A DNA stretch of 64,000 bases from assembly GCF_029543085.1 (NCBI RefSeq), contig NZ_CP119967.1, forward strand, positions 5,897,001 to 5,961,000, in the 5' to 3' direction. The translations under genes were made by a program, and so were the position numbers. Source of the stretch: Pseudomonas sp. A34-9. Its GTDB lineage: Bacteria; Pseudomonadota; Gammaproteobacteria; Pseudomonadales; Pseudomonadaceae. The notes under the pieces are model-generated. The model saw only the letters and a list, made by a program, of their open reading frames with translations, made no database searches and had not been told where the DNA came from. Of the stretch, positions 42,494-53,407 are shown one piece after another (within the stretch, counting starts at the first letter, position 1; the number at the start of each line of letters is the position of its first letter).

Positions 42494-42814
42494 TCAGCTA
42501 AGAATTTGCAGTCCGTGCTTCTGCACGATGCTCAGTAACTTCAGCGCCATTCCGCTCGGGTGTTTGTCTCCCGACTCCCATTGCTTGACCGTCGACGCGC
42601 TAGTGTTCAAATAGCGAGCGAATACCGGCTGGCTAACGTTATTGCGTTCGCGCAGAGCCTTGATCTGTTCCGCCGGGATCGCTTCAGGAACCGTTGCCAG
42701 ACACGACTCATCAAACTCGCGCATTGTTGCCTTGCTGATTGCTCCGACAGCCAGTAGAGCGCTGGCTGATTCGTGTATCGATTCAGAAACCTCACTTTTA
42801 AATTTCTTACTCAT
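42494..42814 (-). CDS. HigA/NadS-type antitoxin with Xre helix-turn-helix
   Basis: 106 aa from ATG 42814. The C-terminal half is the DNA-binding domain (IKALRERNNVSQPVFARYLNTSASTVKQWESGDKHPSGMALKLLSIVQKHG). The N-terminal region would bind the toxin. The gene overlaps the end of a truncated toxin frame just upstream (eight bases), the toxin-first order of HigBA/RelE-type pairs. With the toxin broken it may remain only as a repressor. Confidence 0.85.
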   Translation of the reverse strand: MSKKFKSEVSESIHESASALLAVGAISKATMREFDESCLATVPEAIPAEQIKALRERNNVSQPVFARYLNTSASTVKQWESGDKHPSGMALKLLSIVQKHGLQILS

Positions 42815-42956
42815 GAAATATCTCCACAAACTCCTTCATCGCCAACAAATCCCGAATCTGCTCTTCGGTCAGTTGCGCGTACGCCTTGGCTAACTTTCTT
42901 AAATCCTTCAGTTCAGTGCCGTCTAAAAAACCATTCGTACGACGAACTCTCAAGCT
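42807..42956 (-). pseudogene. 3' remnant of a RelE/HigB-type toxin
   Basis: An open stretch of 49 codons between an in-frame TAG (42957-42959) and TAA: RRTNGFLDGTELKDLRKLAK, then AYAQLTEEQIRDLLAMKEFV and EIFHE. The pattern of an LxKLAKxYxxLTxEQI tail is that of RelE-like toxins whose antitoxin follows with an overlapping start. The N-terminal two-thirds are missing; beyond the TAG lies the terminator of the aminotransferase gene. Thus the toxin is dead. Confidence 0.7.
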
Positions 42957-42984
42957 CTAAACGCCATCTGCAAAATCCGGCCAC

Positions 42985-43023
42985 AAAAAAACGCCCCACG
43001 CCAAAAGAATCAGGCGTGGGGCG
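42985..43023 (-). terminator. terminator of the aminotransferase gene
   Basis: CGCCCCACGCC and GGCGTGGGGCG form an 11-base perfect stem with a 10-base loop; on the reverse strand a T7 tract follows. Confidence 0.92.
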
Positions 43024-43071
43024 TGCGTTATACCGCGAGACGGTTCTGGGAATCGGCTGGGAAACTTCAGC

Positions 43072-44355
43072 TCAAACGGCAATCCCCTTGCGGCATTGCA
43101 GTTGAGCGGTGCGCACTCGCGAAAAAGCACGGCCCAGGCGCAGAAGCATTTCGTCGATGTTGGCTTTGCTGACGGTGAGTGCCGGGGTGAAGCGCAGGCA
43201 GTTGGGGTGCGTGGCGTTGAGCAGCAGGCCTTCGTGCAGGGCGGCATGGACCACAGCGTCGGCGGAATCGTCCGACAGGGTCAGACCGTAGAACAGGCCT
43301 TGGCCGCGCAGTTCGCCGTGGTCGTAGCGGTGCGCCAATCGCGCCAATCCTTCGCGCAGGTGCTGGCCGTTATCGTTGACCTGCTGTAGAAAGCTGCGGT
43401 CGTGCACGCTGTCGAGTACCACCAGACCGGCCGCTGTCATCAACGCATTGCCGTGATGGGTGCCGCCGAGTTCGCCGGCTTCGAAACAGCACGCCTTGCC
43501 CCGAGCCAGCAGCGCCGCCAGCGGCACACCGCCACCAAGTCCTTTGCCGAGCACGACGATATCGGCGCGCACGCCGTAGGACTGTTCCGCGAGCAGAGCG
43601 CCGCAGCGGCCGATGCCGGTTTGCACTTCGTCGAGGATCAATAGAATGCCCAGTTCACGACAGAGTCGTTCGACACCCTTGAGGTAATGCTCGGTGGCCG
43701 GAATAACACCGGCATCGCTCTGGATCGGCTCCAGCATGATCGCGACGGTTTGCGCATCGACCGCAGCGTGCAGCGCCGGCAGGTCGTTGAACGGCACCCG
43801 ATCAAAACCCGGCAGCAGTGGCGCAAAACGGTTGTGCAGATTGCAGCTGTCAGATGCGGAAATCGTTGCCAGGCTACGACCATGACAACCCTGCTTCGCA
43901 ACAATAATCCGCGAGGCGTCGCCGCGATGCAGTTGGCCCCATTTGCGCGCCAGTTTGATCGCTGCTTCACAGGCTTCGCTGCCGCTGTTGAGCAGGTAAG
44001 CCTGATCGCTGGAAGTAGCAGCGCACAGGCGCTCGGCGAGGCTGAGCATGCCGCGATTGTGCAGATTGAAACCGGGGTTGATCAGCGCCTGCGCCTGACT
44101 GCTGATGGCTTTGACCAGCGCCGAAGGGCTGTGGCCAAGGCTGTTGGCACCACCGGCCTGAGAAAAGTCGAGATATGCGCGGTCGTTGCGGTCCCACAGC
44201 CACGAACCCTGACCACGGACGAACACCTGTTGCGGCCGTTCGACACTGGGCATCAACCGTTCGGCGTTAAGATTTTCGCTGTTTTCGGACGGATTGGCCT
44301 CGAAGGAAAGGTCATCAAGACTTGGCGTCTGCCGCCGCAAACTGAACAGATTCAT
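43072..44355 (-). CDS. class III pyridoxal-phosphate aminotransferase (ArgD/acetylornithine-like)
   Basis: 427 aa from ATG 44355 (a longer frame to 44397 exists). Class III features: GSEACEAAIKLARKWG (phosphate site), GCHGRSLATISAS, EPIQSDAGVIP, LILDEVQTGIGRCG and the lysine in VVLGKGLGGGVPLAALL. Substrate cannot be fixed; acetylornithine, ornithine or 4-aminobutyrate types are all possible. It is transcribed away from a LysR gene and ends in a strong terminator, so the LysR protein is its probable regulator. Confidence 0.88.
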   Translation of the reverse strand: MNLFSLRRQTPSLDDLSFEANPSENSENLNAERLMPSVERPQQVFVRGQGSWLWDRNDRAYLDFSQAGGANSLGHSPSALVKAISSQAQALINPGFNLHNRGMLSLAERLCAATSSDQAYLLNSGSEACEAAIKLARKWGQLHRGDASRIIVAKQGCHGRSLATISASDSCNLHNRFAPLLPGFDRVPFNDLPALHAAVDAQTVAIMLEPIQSDAGVIPATEHYLKGVERLCRELGILLILDEVQTGIGRCGALLAEQSYGVRADIVVLGKGLGGGVPLAALLARGKACCFEAGELGGTHHGNALMTAAGLVVLDSVHDRSFLQQVNDNGQHLREGLARLAHRYDHGELRGQGLFYGLTLSDDSADAVVHAALHEGLLLNATHPNCLRFTPALTVSKANIDEMLLRLGRAFSRVRTAQLQCRKGIAV

Positions 44356-44524
44356 TGAAAAAAACCTCGTTCGAGGTTTTTTGAACTGCCTATGCAAACA
44401 CTGTCGAAGCGAACGCTATTCATCGCGCTTTCTGGCCCTGTAAGCCTTGTGAATGCGGTTAGACTAGGCGTACTGACGGCTCCGGGCCATTTCGATTTAC
44501 CAGCATTTTCGATAAGCGTTACTT

Positions 44525-45439
44525 ATGGATTTCAAACAACTGCGTTATTTCGTCGCGGTCTATGAAGAAGGTCATGTCGGCCGGGCGGCTGAACGCCTGT
44601 CGATCTCGCAACCGGCGCTGTCGCAGCAGATCCGCCAGCTCGAGCAGAACCTCGATGTCACCCTGTTCGAGCGCAGCAGCAAGCGCCTGCTGCCGACCCT
44701 CGCCGCGCACACGTTGTACAACCATGCCTTGCCGCTGCTTGATGGCTTGCAACGGGCACGCGAGGCGCTGGGCAACTTCAAGGGCCAGGCCTTGCGCACG
44801 CTGGCGATCGGCGTTTTGCAAACGGTACACACCAGTCTGGTACCGCAAATGCTTGAGCGGGTGCGCAAGGCGCAGCCGCATCTGGTGGTGCAGATCTATG
44901 AGTTGACCGGACTGGAGATCGAACGGCGCCTGCTCAACGGCTCGCTAGATATCGGCATCAGTTATCTCCCTCCGCGCCAACCGGGCCTGCATGGCGTCAT
45001 GCTGTATGAAGATGAACTGACGCTGGTGATTCCGGCGGATCATCCGCTGCGTGAATTCAAGAAAGTCTCGATGCGTCAGGCCGCTGAATTACCGATGTTG
45101 CTATTGGGAGAAGAGTTCCAGATCCGCCAGATCTGGCAAGCGCAACTGACAGCCTTGGGGCGCCGCCCGCATGTACAAGCCGAGTTGAACAATATGGTGG
45201 GGATTCTCGACAGTCTGCCACACACCAAACTTGCGACGGTGCTGCCGGGGCGTTCGCAGAAGGAATACGACGATCAGGATTTGCTCTGGAAGCCGCTGAG
45301 CGAACCTCGGGTGCCGCTGAAAGTTGGACTGGTCTGTCGCGATGTGCAACGCCAACAAGCCTCGTTGGCGTTGTTGCGGACATTGCTGGAAGAAGTGATG
45401 GAACGTGAAATGAAACCGCCGCTGGATCCCTTGGCCTGA
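44525..45439 (+). CDS. LysR-type transcriptional regulator
   Basis: 304 aa. N-terminal winged helix-turn-helix (DFKQLRYFVAVYEEGHVGRAAERLSISQPALSQQIRQLEQNLDVTLFERSSKRLLPT), then a CynR/CysB-like effector domain (IGVLQTVHTSLVPQMLERVRKAQPHLVVQIYELTG). It is divergent from the aminotransferase gene across 169 bases, the classical LysR layout, so that gene is the likely target. Effector unknown. Confidence 0.93.
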   Translation: MDFKQLRYFVAVYEEGHVGRAAERLSISQPALSQQIRQLEQNLDVTLFERSSKRLLPTLAAHTLYNHALPLLDGLQRAREALGNFKGQALRTLAIGVLQTVHTSLVPQMLERVRKAQPHLVVQIYELTGLEIERRLLNGSLDIGISYLPPRQPGLHGVMLYEDELTLVIPADHPLREFKKVSMRQAAELPMLLLGEEFQIRQIWQAQLTALGRRPHVQAELNNMVGILDSLPHTKLATVLPGRSQKEYDDQDLLWKPLSEPRVPLKVGLVCRDVQRQQASLALLRTLLEEVMEREMKPPLDPLA

Positions 45440-45464
45440 GCACTTTTCTGCAGGCAAAAGAAAA

Positions 45465-45484
45465 CCCCGCCGAAGCGGGGCTTT
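45465..45484 (+). terminator. terminator after the LysR gene
   Basis: CCCCGC-CGAA-GCGGGG hairpin with short T-run after it and A4 before it, so it may work in both directions. Confidence 0.8.
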
Positions 45485-45629
45485 GCAGACTGTTTCCCTG
45501 ACATCCCTTTCACTCCGCCACCCTGGCAGAATCCTACGTGTCCGTGTTGTTGCTTTGCGCTTCCTGCGCGACGTCCATGAAATGTAGATTAGCTCTGGAT
45601 CCAATCCGCGCATATGGGAGAACAGCAGC

Positions 45630-45659
45630 ACGTCATGTAAGAGAATGCTTACATGACGT
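45630..45659. repeat. perfect 12-bp inverted repeat after the acyl-CoA dehydrogenase gene
   Basis: ACGTCATGTAAG and CTTACATGACGT are separated by AGAATG, seven bases after the end of the reverse-strand gene. There is no T tract on the reverse strand. It may be an mRNA-stabilising 3' hairpin or a regulator site. Confidence 0.5.
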
Positions 45660-45666
45660 TACATCG

Positions 45667-47445
<1,779 letters not shown>

Positions 47446-47571
47446 GGCAAACCTCGCAAGATCTAAACAGGTGATTCGTGGAATGATGTTTTCTGAGCCC
47501 GAGTGTACCTCAACAACTTTTGCGACACATAGGGTCAACCGGTGACCGATTTGTTATTTTTAGTCACCACA

Positions 47572-47650
47572 AAAAGATCGCAGCCTGCGGCAGCTCCTAC
47601 AGATAAAACTCGATCCCGTATAGGCGCTGACGCAGGCTGTGATCTTTTGA
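47572..47650. repeat. REPIN-like inverted REP pair (AGGAGCTGC family)
   Basis: AAAAGATCGCAGCCTGCGGC... and ...GACGCAGGCTGTGATCTTTT face each other in the gap between two acyl-CoA dehydrogenase genes. The right arm is diverged. Confidence 0.82.
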
Positions 47651-47656
47651 TTTGCC

Positions 47657-49453
47657 TTACAACGCAAACAACTCCGCCGGCAGCTTCATCAAGCAATCAC
47701 TCCCCGCCTCAATCGCCGCCCGATGCGCCGCCGTACGCGGCAACAGGCGCTTGAAGTAAAACTCGCACGTCGCCAATTTGCCCCGCAGGTAATCGGCCTC
47801 ACCCTCGCCCGCCTCCAGCTGCGCCTGCGCCACCAGGCCCATGCGCAACCACAAATAGCCAAGGGTGATGTAACCGCTGTACATCAGATAATCCACCGAC
47901 GCTGCACCCACTTCATCCGGGTTCTTCATCGCCGCCATGCCGACTTTCAGGGTCAGGTCGCCCCACTGCTGGTTGAGCTCATTGAGTTGTGCAACGAAGC
48001 TGCCCAGTTGTGGATGCTCAGCGTTGGCCGCGCAGAACTTATGGACGATTTTAGTGAAACCGCGCAGCAACTTGCCCTGACTGCCCAGCACCTTGCGACC
48101 CAGCAGATCCAGTGCCTGAATACCGTTGGTGCCTTCGTAGATCGGCGCAATCCGGCAGTCGCGAACCAACTGCTCCATGCCCCATTCGCGAATGAAACCG
48201 TGGCCACCGAACACCTGCATGCCGTGGTTGGTCACTTCCAGGCCGGTGTCGGTCATGAACGCTTTGCAGATCGGCGTGAGGAACGCCAACAAATCCTCGG
48301 CGTCCTGCCGTGCTTCGGCGTCACTGCTCAGATGTGCGACATCGAGCAACTGCGCGGTGAAGTAGGTCAGCGCGCGGTTGCCTTCGTTGAAGGCTTTCAT
48401 GGTCAACAACATGCGCCGAACGTCGGGGTGGACGATGATCGGGTCAGCCGCTTTGTCCGGGGCTTTGGCGCCGGTCAGTGAACGCATCTGCAAGCGGTCG
48501 TTGGCGTATTTGATGGCGCCCTGAAAACTTGCCTCGCCCAGACACAGACCCTGCATGCCGGTGCCGAGGCGCGCATGGTTCATCATGGTGAACATGCAGT
48601 TCAGGCCTTTGTTCGCCTCGCCGATCAGATAGCCCTTGGCGCCGTCGAAGTTCAGCACGCAAGTGGCCGACGCCTTGATGCCCATCTTGTGTTCGATCGA
48701 ACCGCAGGACACGCCATTGCGCTCGCCCGCTTCGCCGGCAGCATCCGGCAAGAACTTCGGCACGATAAACAGGGAAATCCCTTTGGTCCCGGCCGGCGCG
48801 TCCGGCAACTTGGCCAGCACCAAATGGATGATGTTGTCGCTCATGTCGTGTTCACCGGCGGAGATGAAAATCTTGCTGCCGGTGACCGCGTAGCTACCGT
48901 CGGCCTGAGGCACGGCGCGGGTCTTGATGATGCCCAGGTCGGTGCCGCAATGGGCTTCGGTCAGGCACATGGTGCCGGTCCACTGCCCGGCGGTGAGTTT
49001 GCTCAGGTAGGTTTCTTTTTGCTCGGCGCTGCCATGGGCGTGGATGGCCGACATCGCGCCATGGGTCAGGCCCGGGTACATGCCCCAGGACGTATTGCTG
49101 GAGCTGACCATTTCGCTGATCACCAGCCCCAGCGAAATGGGCAGGCCTTGGCCGCCGTAGGTCGGGTCTGCGGCCAGACCGTGCCAGCCGCCCTCGACGT
49201 ATTGTGCGAAAGCCTGCTTGAAGCCTGTAGGGGTTGTCACCACGCCATTGTCGAACTGGCAGCCCTCTTCGTCACCACTGCGATTGAGCGGCGCGAGCAC
49301 GTTCTCGCAAAACTTCGCGCCCTCTTCGAGGATCGCGTTGATCATGTCCGGGCTGGCGTCGTGGGCGCCGAGGGCGGCGTAATTGGCGTGGAAGTCGAAG
49401 ACGTGGTCGATCAGAAAGCGCATGTCGCGCAGGGGAGCTTTGTACTCAGGCAT
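47657..49453 (-). CDS. acyl-CoA dehydrogenase, large 600-aa type (second paralogue)
   Basis: 598 aa from ATG 49453 (MPEYKAPLRDMRF). Same family as its neighbours: [81 protein letters not shown]. Counterpart by position of PA0507. Chain-length preference cannot be read from the sequence. No PsrA-like box seen upstream. Confidence 0.9.
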   Translation of the reverse strand: MPEYKAPLRDMRFLIDHVFDFHANYAALGAHDASPDMINAILEEGAKFCENVLAPLNRSGDEEGCQFDNGVVTTPTGFKQAFAQYVEGGWHGLAADPTYGGQGLPISLGLVISEMVSSSNTSWGMYPGLTHGAMSAIHAHGSAEQKETYLSKLTAGQWTGTMCLTEAHCGTDLGIIKTRAVPQADGSYAVTGSKIFISAGEHDMSDNIIHLVLAKLPDAPAGTKGISLFIVPKFLPDAAGEAGERNGVSCGSIEHKMGIKASATCVLNFDGAKGYLIGEANKGLNCMFTMMNHARLGTGMQGLCLGEASFQGAIKYANDRLQMRSLTGAKAPDKAADPIIVHPDVRRMLLTMKAFNEGNRALTYFTAQLLDVAHLSSDAEARQDAEDLLAFLTPICKAFMTDTGLEVTNHGMQVFGGHGFIREWGMEQLVRDCRIAPIYEGTNGIQALDLLGRKVLGSQGKLLRGFTKIVHKFCAANAEHPQLGSFVAQLNELNQQWGDLTLKVGMAAMKNPDEVGAASVDYLMYSGYITLGYLWLRMGLVAQAQLEAGEGEADYLRGKLATCEFYFKRLLPRTAAHRAAIEAGSDCLMKLPAELFAL

Positions 49454-49543
49454 GGTGGCTTCTCCGTCAGCAGATTGCCTCAACCTACTGCCGGCCACCA
49501 CACCGGACAATCATTGTGCAGGCGCTGAATGCGCCGTCATCAC

Positions 49544-50833
49544 TCAACCTGTGGCCGTGTCCATGCGCACCGCGCCGCGACGGTTTTGCCCGTAGGCCAT
49601 CACGCAGTTGCGCCCTGCGCCTTTTGCGGCGTAGAGCGCCTCGTCGGCAGATTTCAGCACTTGTTCCGGGTTGCGCTGCTCCACTCGTTCGGCGACGCCG
49701 ATGCTCACCGTCACCGACACACTGGACGCCCCCGAGCCCGCGCGGCGCTGACGACCTTGCTGATCATCCTGCGGTCGATTTTCCTGATTGCGCAGTTGGA
49801 TGTTGTAGGAAGCAATCGACTCGCGGATCACCTCAAGATGCGGCATGCACTCTTCAAGGGTTTTGCCTGCGAACACCAGGGCAAATTCCTCACCACCATA
49901 ACGATATGCCCTACCGCCACCGCTGATTTTCGACAGCTTGCTGGCGACTAATCGCAGCACCTGGTCACCGACATCGTGGCCGTGGGTGTCGTTGAATTTC
50001 TTGAAGTGGTCAACGTCGCTCATCGCCAGCACATAGTTGCGGCCAAGGCGCTGCATGCGTTCGTTGAGCGCGCGGCGCCCCGGCAGACCAGTAAGCTCAT
50101 CGCGGAAGGCCATTTGATAAGCCTCGTGCGCAACTGCAGCGGCGATCATCAACATCACCTGACTGCACATGATGTTCAGGGTGAACGGCAGGATGAAGGT
50201 TTTCGGCAGCATCCAGAACACCCCGAGTAAGCCGACCAGTTGCGCCGCGTGCAATGGGCGTGGATTGCGCCAGTATTGCCAGGCCAGCAGCAGGAACGCC
50301 GAGATAAACACCGGGTAGGACAGCTGGATCAGACTCATCCAGGCGCCGTGCAGCGCCGGCCAGCGGATTTCCGAAAGCCAGATCAGCAATGCCTGTGGGT
50401 AACTTTGCTCCAGGCCCAATGCCACACTGCCAAAGGCCAGCAACACGGCGAAACGCGCAACCATGTCCTGAAACAGGTGCGTGCGCTCCTGCCACGCCGC
50501 AAACAGCCCAAACAACAACGGCAGCAATAAACAAACGAGGTGGAAGACCACCGCAGCGTCTTCTCGCACCTTGCCGTTGTCGCGGTAATAATCGGTTTGG
50601 GTATCGAGCAAGAAGTAGGCGATGTACACCGTGAGCATCAGAAACAGTTCACGCTGGCGTCGGTAAACCGCGCAATACGCGCCACCCAACAGCAGCACCA
50701 ACGTCGGCAACACGTTGAACAGGGAAGTGAAGAACACGTTGAGGTCTTTGACGTACGCAGCCGCCAACCCCGCGAGTAACAACAGCAGTGAAGGTAGGAA
50801 ATGGCTGAAACGTACAGCGGAAGAACGCGGCAA
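49544..50833 (-). CDS. membrane-bound GGDEF diguanylate cyclase
   Basis: 429 aa from TTG 50833. The N-terminal 240 residues contain six or seven hydrophobic helices (FLPSLLLLLAGLAAAYV; LLGGAYCAVYRRQRELFLMLTVYIAYFLL; HLVCLLLPLLFGLFAAW). The cyclase domain has DELTGLPGRRAL, DVDHFKKFNDTHGHDVGDQVL and the active site RYGGEEF. It makes cyclic di-GMP. The inhibitory RxxD site expected five residues before GGEEF is replaced by SGGG, so product inhibition through that site is unlikely. A Gln/Arg-rich insertion (RPQDDQQGRQRR) precedes the last strand. Confidence 0.9.
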   Translation of the reverse strand: MPRSSAVRFSHFLPSLLLLLAGLAAAYVKDLNVFFTSLFNVLPTLVLLLGGAYCAVYRRQRELFLMLTVYIAYFLLDTQTDYYRDNGKVREDAAVVFHLVCLLLPLLFGLFAAWQERTHLFQDMVARFAVLLAFGSVALGLEQSYPQALLIWLSEIRWPALHGAWMSLIQLSYPVFISAFLLLAWQYWRNPRPLHAAQLVGLLGVFWMLPKTFILPFTLNIMCSQVMLMIAAAVAHEAYQMAFRDELTGLPGRRALNERMQRLGRNYVLAMSDVDHFKKFNDTHGHDVGDQVLRLVASKLSKISGGGRAYRYGGEEFALVFAGKTLEECMPHLEVIRESIASYNIQLRNQENRPQDDQQGRQRRAGSGASSVSVTVSIGVAERVEQRNPEQVLKSADEALYAAKGAGRNCVMAYGQNRRGAVRMDTATG

Positions 50834-51031
50834 GGGTAAAGCTCCGACCCGTCATATCAAAGAGATGGCATTGTGCCTGCAATGTGGCCAGTTAAGCACA
50901 CACAATGTGATCCAGATCACACGCAGTCTCTTTAACGGCAGAAAACCTGACTATCTGAGCGATTTGCCAAGTTTTTTGCCATCCGCGAGCCGCTGGCCAC
51001 CATCAATGATGGCCAGGCTCGCAATTCCCCC

Positions 51032-53134
51032 TTACAGATCGTTATAGAACGGCAACAGCGGGCCTTCCGCAGGACTGCGACCCTCAGCACCGTAGGGTTT
51101 GAGATTGAGTGAAGCATCCGCTGCCTGGCGAGTCGTAACCTTCGGACTGGCCGGGCGTTGGGTCACGGCGTTTTCATCGCCAATATGGCCCTGCGGGATG
51201 ACCAACGACGGGTGATCGAACGGCGCCCGCTCCCACGCCACGCGCGGATCGGTCAGGCCGACTTCCATGAACTTCACCAGCGCGTCGACTTCATCCGGCG
51301 TGAGGTTGAGGTTGGTCATGTCCGGATCGAGGTTCGAGGTGTTGTGCTGATTCGCCGAAGGGTGCTCAAAGCCGCTGGTATTGTTGGCGTCTTCGCCACG
51401 ACGGTCGCCACCACGGTTGTAGAACTCCATCACCTGCTTGAGCGTGGCACGGCTGCCGTTGTGGAAGTACGGCCCGGTCAGCGCGATGTTGCGCAAGGTC
51501 GGGGTTTTGAAGGCTCCGTCGACCGAATCGCGGAAACCGACGTTGGGCTTGAGCGTGGCATCGCACGGAATCGCGGCGCTGAGTGGCGCTTCAAAGGTGC
51601 AGACATCGACGTCAAGCGGATCAGGAATGCTGCCGCCCTGCAACAGCTTGTTGTACTGACGGCTGAACGACCACGGGTTGCCCCAGGCATCCGCACCACC
51701 GAGCGCCAGGTCTTCAGAGGTAGGGCGCACGCCAGTGTTGTAGAAACCGTTGTCGTAGAGCGTTGTGAGGTTGTCGGCCATGACCATACGCTCGATGCGT
51801 TCACGCGGGTGCATCAGCAAACGGCTGGCGGCGTTGGTCAGCTCCGGGCCGCCATGGCAGTTCACACATTTACCCTTGCCGAGGAACAGGTTCATGCCCT
51901 GAACCTGCTGCGCGTTCATGGCGGTTGAATCGCCTTGCAGATAGGCATCGATCGGCGCCTGATCAGAAATCAGGGTGGATTCGTACATCTGAATCGCCAA
52001 TCCGAAGAACAGCGGAAAGTTGGCCTCCATCTGCGTATACGACGCACCGCCGACCAGCACATTTTGCGTGGCGTTCCACAGGCGTGGCTGGAAGGCGTTT
52101 TTGATCAGTTCGCGATAGGTCGGGCGTCTCGCGCCGGATACGGGGGCGAGCACGGAATCGCTGGAGGAAATCCGCTGTTGCTTGAGCATCAACTGATCCA
52201 GCATACGCCGGCCGATATCGGCAAAGGTGCGACCGCCGCAGGACATCTCCACTGCGCTGCCCGGCGGGCCCACGGCTTGCGAAGCGGCAGACGCATCGTT
52301 GAGCGCCAGTCTGACTTTGGTCGCCACGGTGCTGCGCTCGCTGGTCACGTAAATGCCGGCGTCGGGATCTCGATTGCCGAACGGCGAGAATCCGTTGAAC
52401 ACGTTGTTGGCCCGGCCATCCCAGAAATTGCGCACGTTGAAAGCAGCGTTGATTACCGACGGCGCGTTGCGCCCGGTGCTGCGACGCACGTTAATGCCGC
52501 CGACCTGAAAGATGCCATCCGGTTGCTGGGTGCATTTGTCGAAACGCGGCTGATTGGGTTTGACGAAGTTGGCGTCAAACACGCCCTGAGACCCGACAAC
52601 GTCATCGCTCGAATACACGATCGGCGAGTTGCGCTCCAGTGGATTGCTCAGCACGTGGGTAGGGAAATCGGTTTTCTTCAGCGTGTAGTTCGGCCCGCCC
52701 TTACCGCCGGACAGCGTCGCGTAGGACGCCACATCACCGGGAATGTCCGAGGCGACGAAGGGCTTGTTGAAGATCGAGGCGACGTTGGCATTGGTGTGCG
52801 CCTGGCCGGGGTTGAGCTGGTTGGTGATGCGATGATCGACGCCGGCGTGATAGTGACAGGATGCGCATGCCGTGGCGCCATCGCTGCCGACCTCCATGTC
52901 CCAGAACAGCGCCTTGCCGAGCAGGATCGCGGCGGAGCGGTTGAGCACGTAGTCGGTCATCAGGTCGACCTTGCGCCCGCCCTCGGTTCCAGAGGGATCG
53001 GGCGGCGTCATGCCGCGCAAGGACTGCAGGCTTGGCACCTCCGGAACCGGCGGATCGACTTCGGCCGGTGTAGCGGCCAGCGTGTTGAAAGTGGCGAATG
53101 CGAGGGCTAACCAGACAAGTCGGCAGATGTTCAT
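51032..53134 (-). CDS. di-haem cytochrome c peroxidase-family protein, exported
   Basis: About 700 aa from ATG 53134 (GTG 53143 possible). Signal peptide NICRLVWLALAFATFNTLAA. Two haem c motifs: CASCH (near residue 89) and CVNCH (near 428), plus GPYFHNGSRATLKQVMEFYNRGG, typical of the second half of bacterial cytochrome c peroxidases. It is about twice the size of ordinary CcpA because of inserts. Periplasmic redox role; the true substrate may not be H2O2. Confidence 0.82.
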   Translation of the reverse strand: MNICRLVWLALAFATFNTLAATPAEVDPPVPEVPSLQSLRGMTPPDPSGTEGGRKVDLMTDYVLNRSAAILLGKALFWDMEVGSDGATACASCHYHAGVDHRITNQLNPGQAHTNANVASIFNKPFVASDIPGDVASYATLSGGKGGPNYTLKKTDFPTHVLSNPLERNSPIVYSSDDVVGSQGVFDANFVKPNQPRFDKCTQQPDGIFQVGGINVRRSTGRNAPSVINAAFNVRNFWDGRANNVFNGFSPFGNRDPDAGIYVTSERSTVATKVRLALNDASAASQAVGPPGSAVEMSCGGRTFADIGRRMLDQLMLKQQRISSSDSVLAPVSGARRPTYRELIKNAFQPRLWNATQNVLVGGASYTQMEANFPLFFGLAIQMYESTLISDQAPIDAYLQGDSTAMNAQQVQGMNLFLGKGKCVNCHGGPELTNAASRLLMHPRERIERMVMADNLTTLYDNGFYNTGVRPTSEDLALGGADAWGNPWSFSRQYNKLLQGGSIPDPLDVDVCTFEAPLSAAIPCDATLKPNVGFRDSVDGAFKTPTLRNIALTGPYFHNGSRATLKQVMEFYNRGGDRRGEDANNTSGFEHPSANQHNTSNLDPDMTNLNLTPDEVDALVKFMEVGLTDPRVAWERAPFDHPSLVIPQGHIGDENAVTQRPASPKVTTRQAADASLNLKPYGAEGRSPAEGPLLPFYNDL

Positions 53135-53351
53135 GTGCTTCACCCTGACGGTTGTTGTTATGCGTTTTGCCGGGCGAGAGGCGTCGTGGAACAGGACTGG
53201 ATGTCTCGTTTGCGCCGGTTAATCTGCGCAGTGCAATTAATTGGCCAGCCCCTGTAGAAACATTTTGCATCAATAAACACAGCAGTCGTCTGCTGGCAGC
53301 CACCGTTTCTGCTGGGTAATCGCCCCCAGAGTTGGGGGTTGAATCCAGCGC

Positions 53352-53388
53352 AAAAAAAAACCGCCGCCCCAAAGGAGCAGCGGTTTTT
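53352..53388 (-). terminator. terminator of the fadE1-like gene
   Basis: AACCGCCGC and GCAGCGGTT hairpin followed on the reverse strand by a T9 tract (A9 on the forward strand). It ends the gene at 53408. Confidence 0.85.
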
Positions 53389-53407
53389 CAATAGACCGCG
53401 TTAAGGC

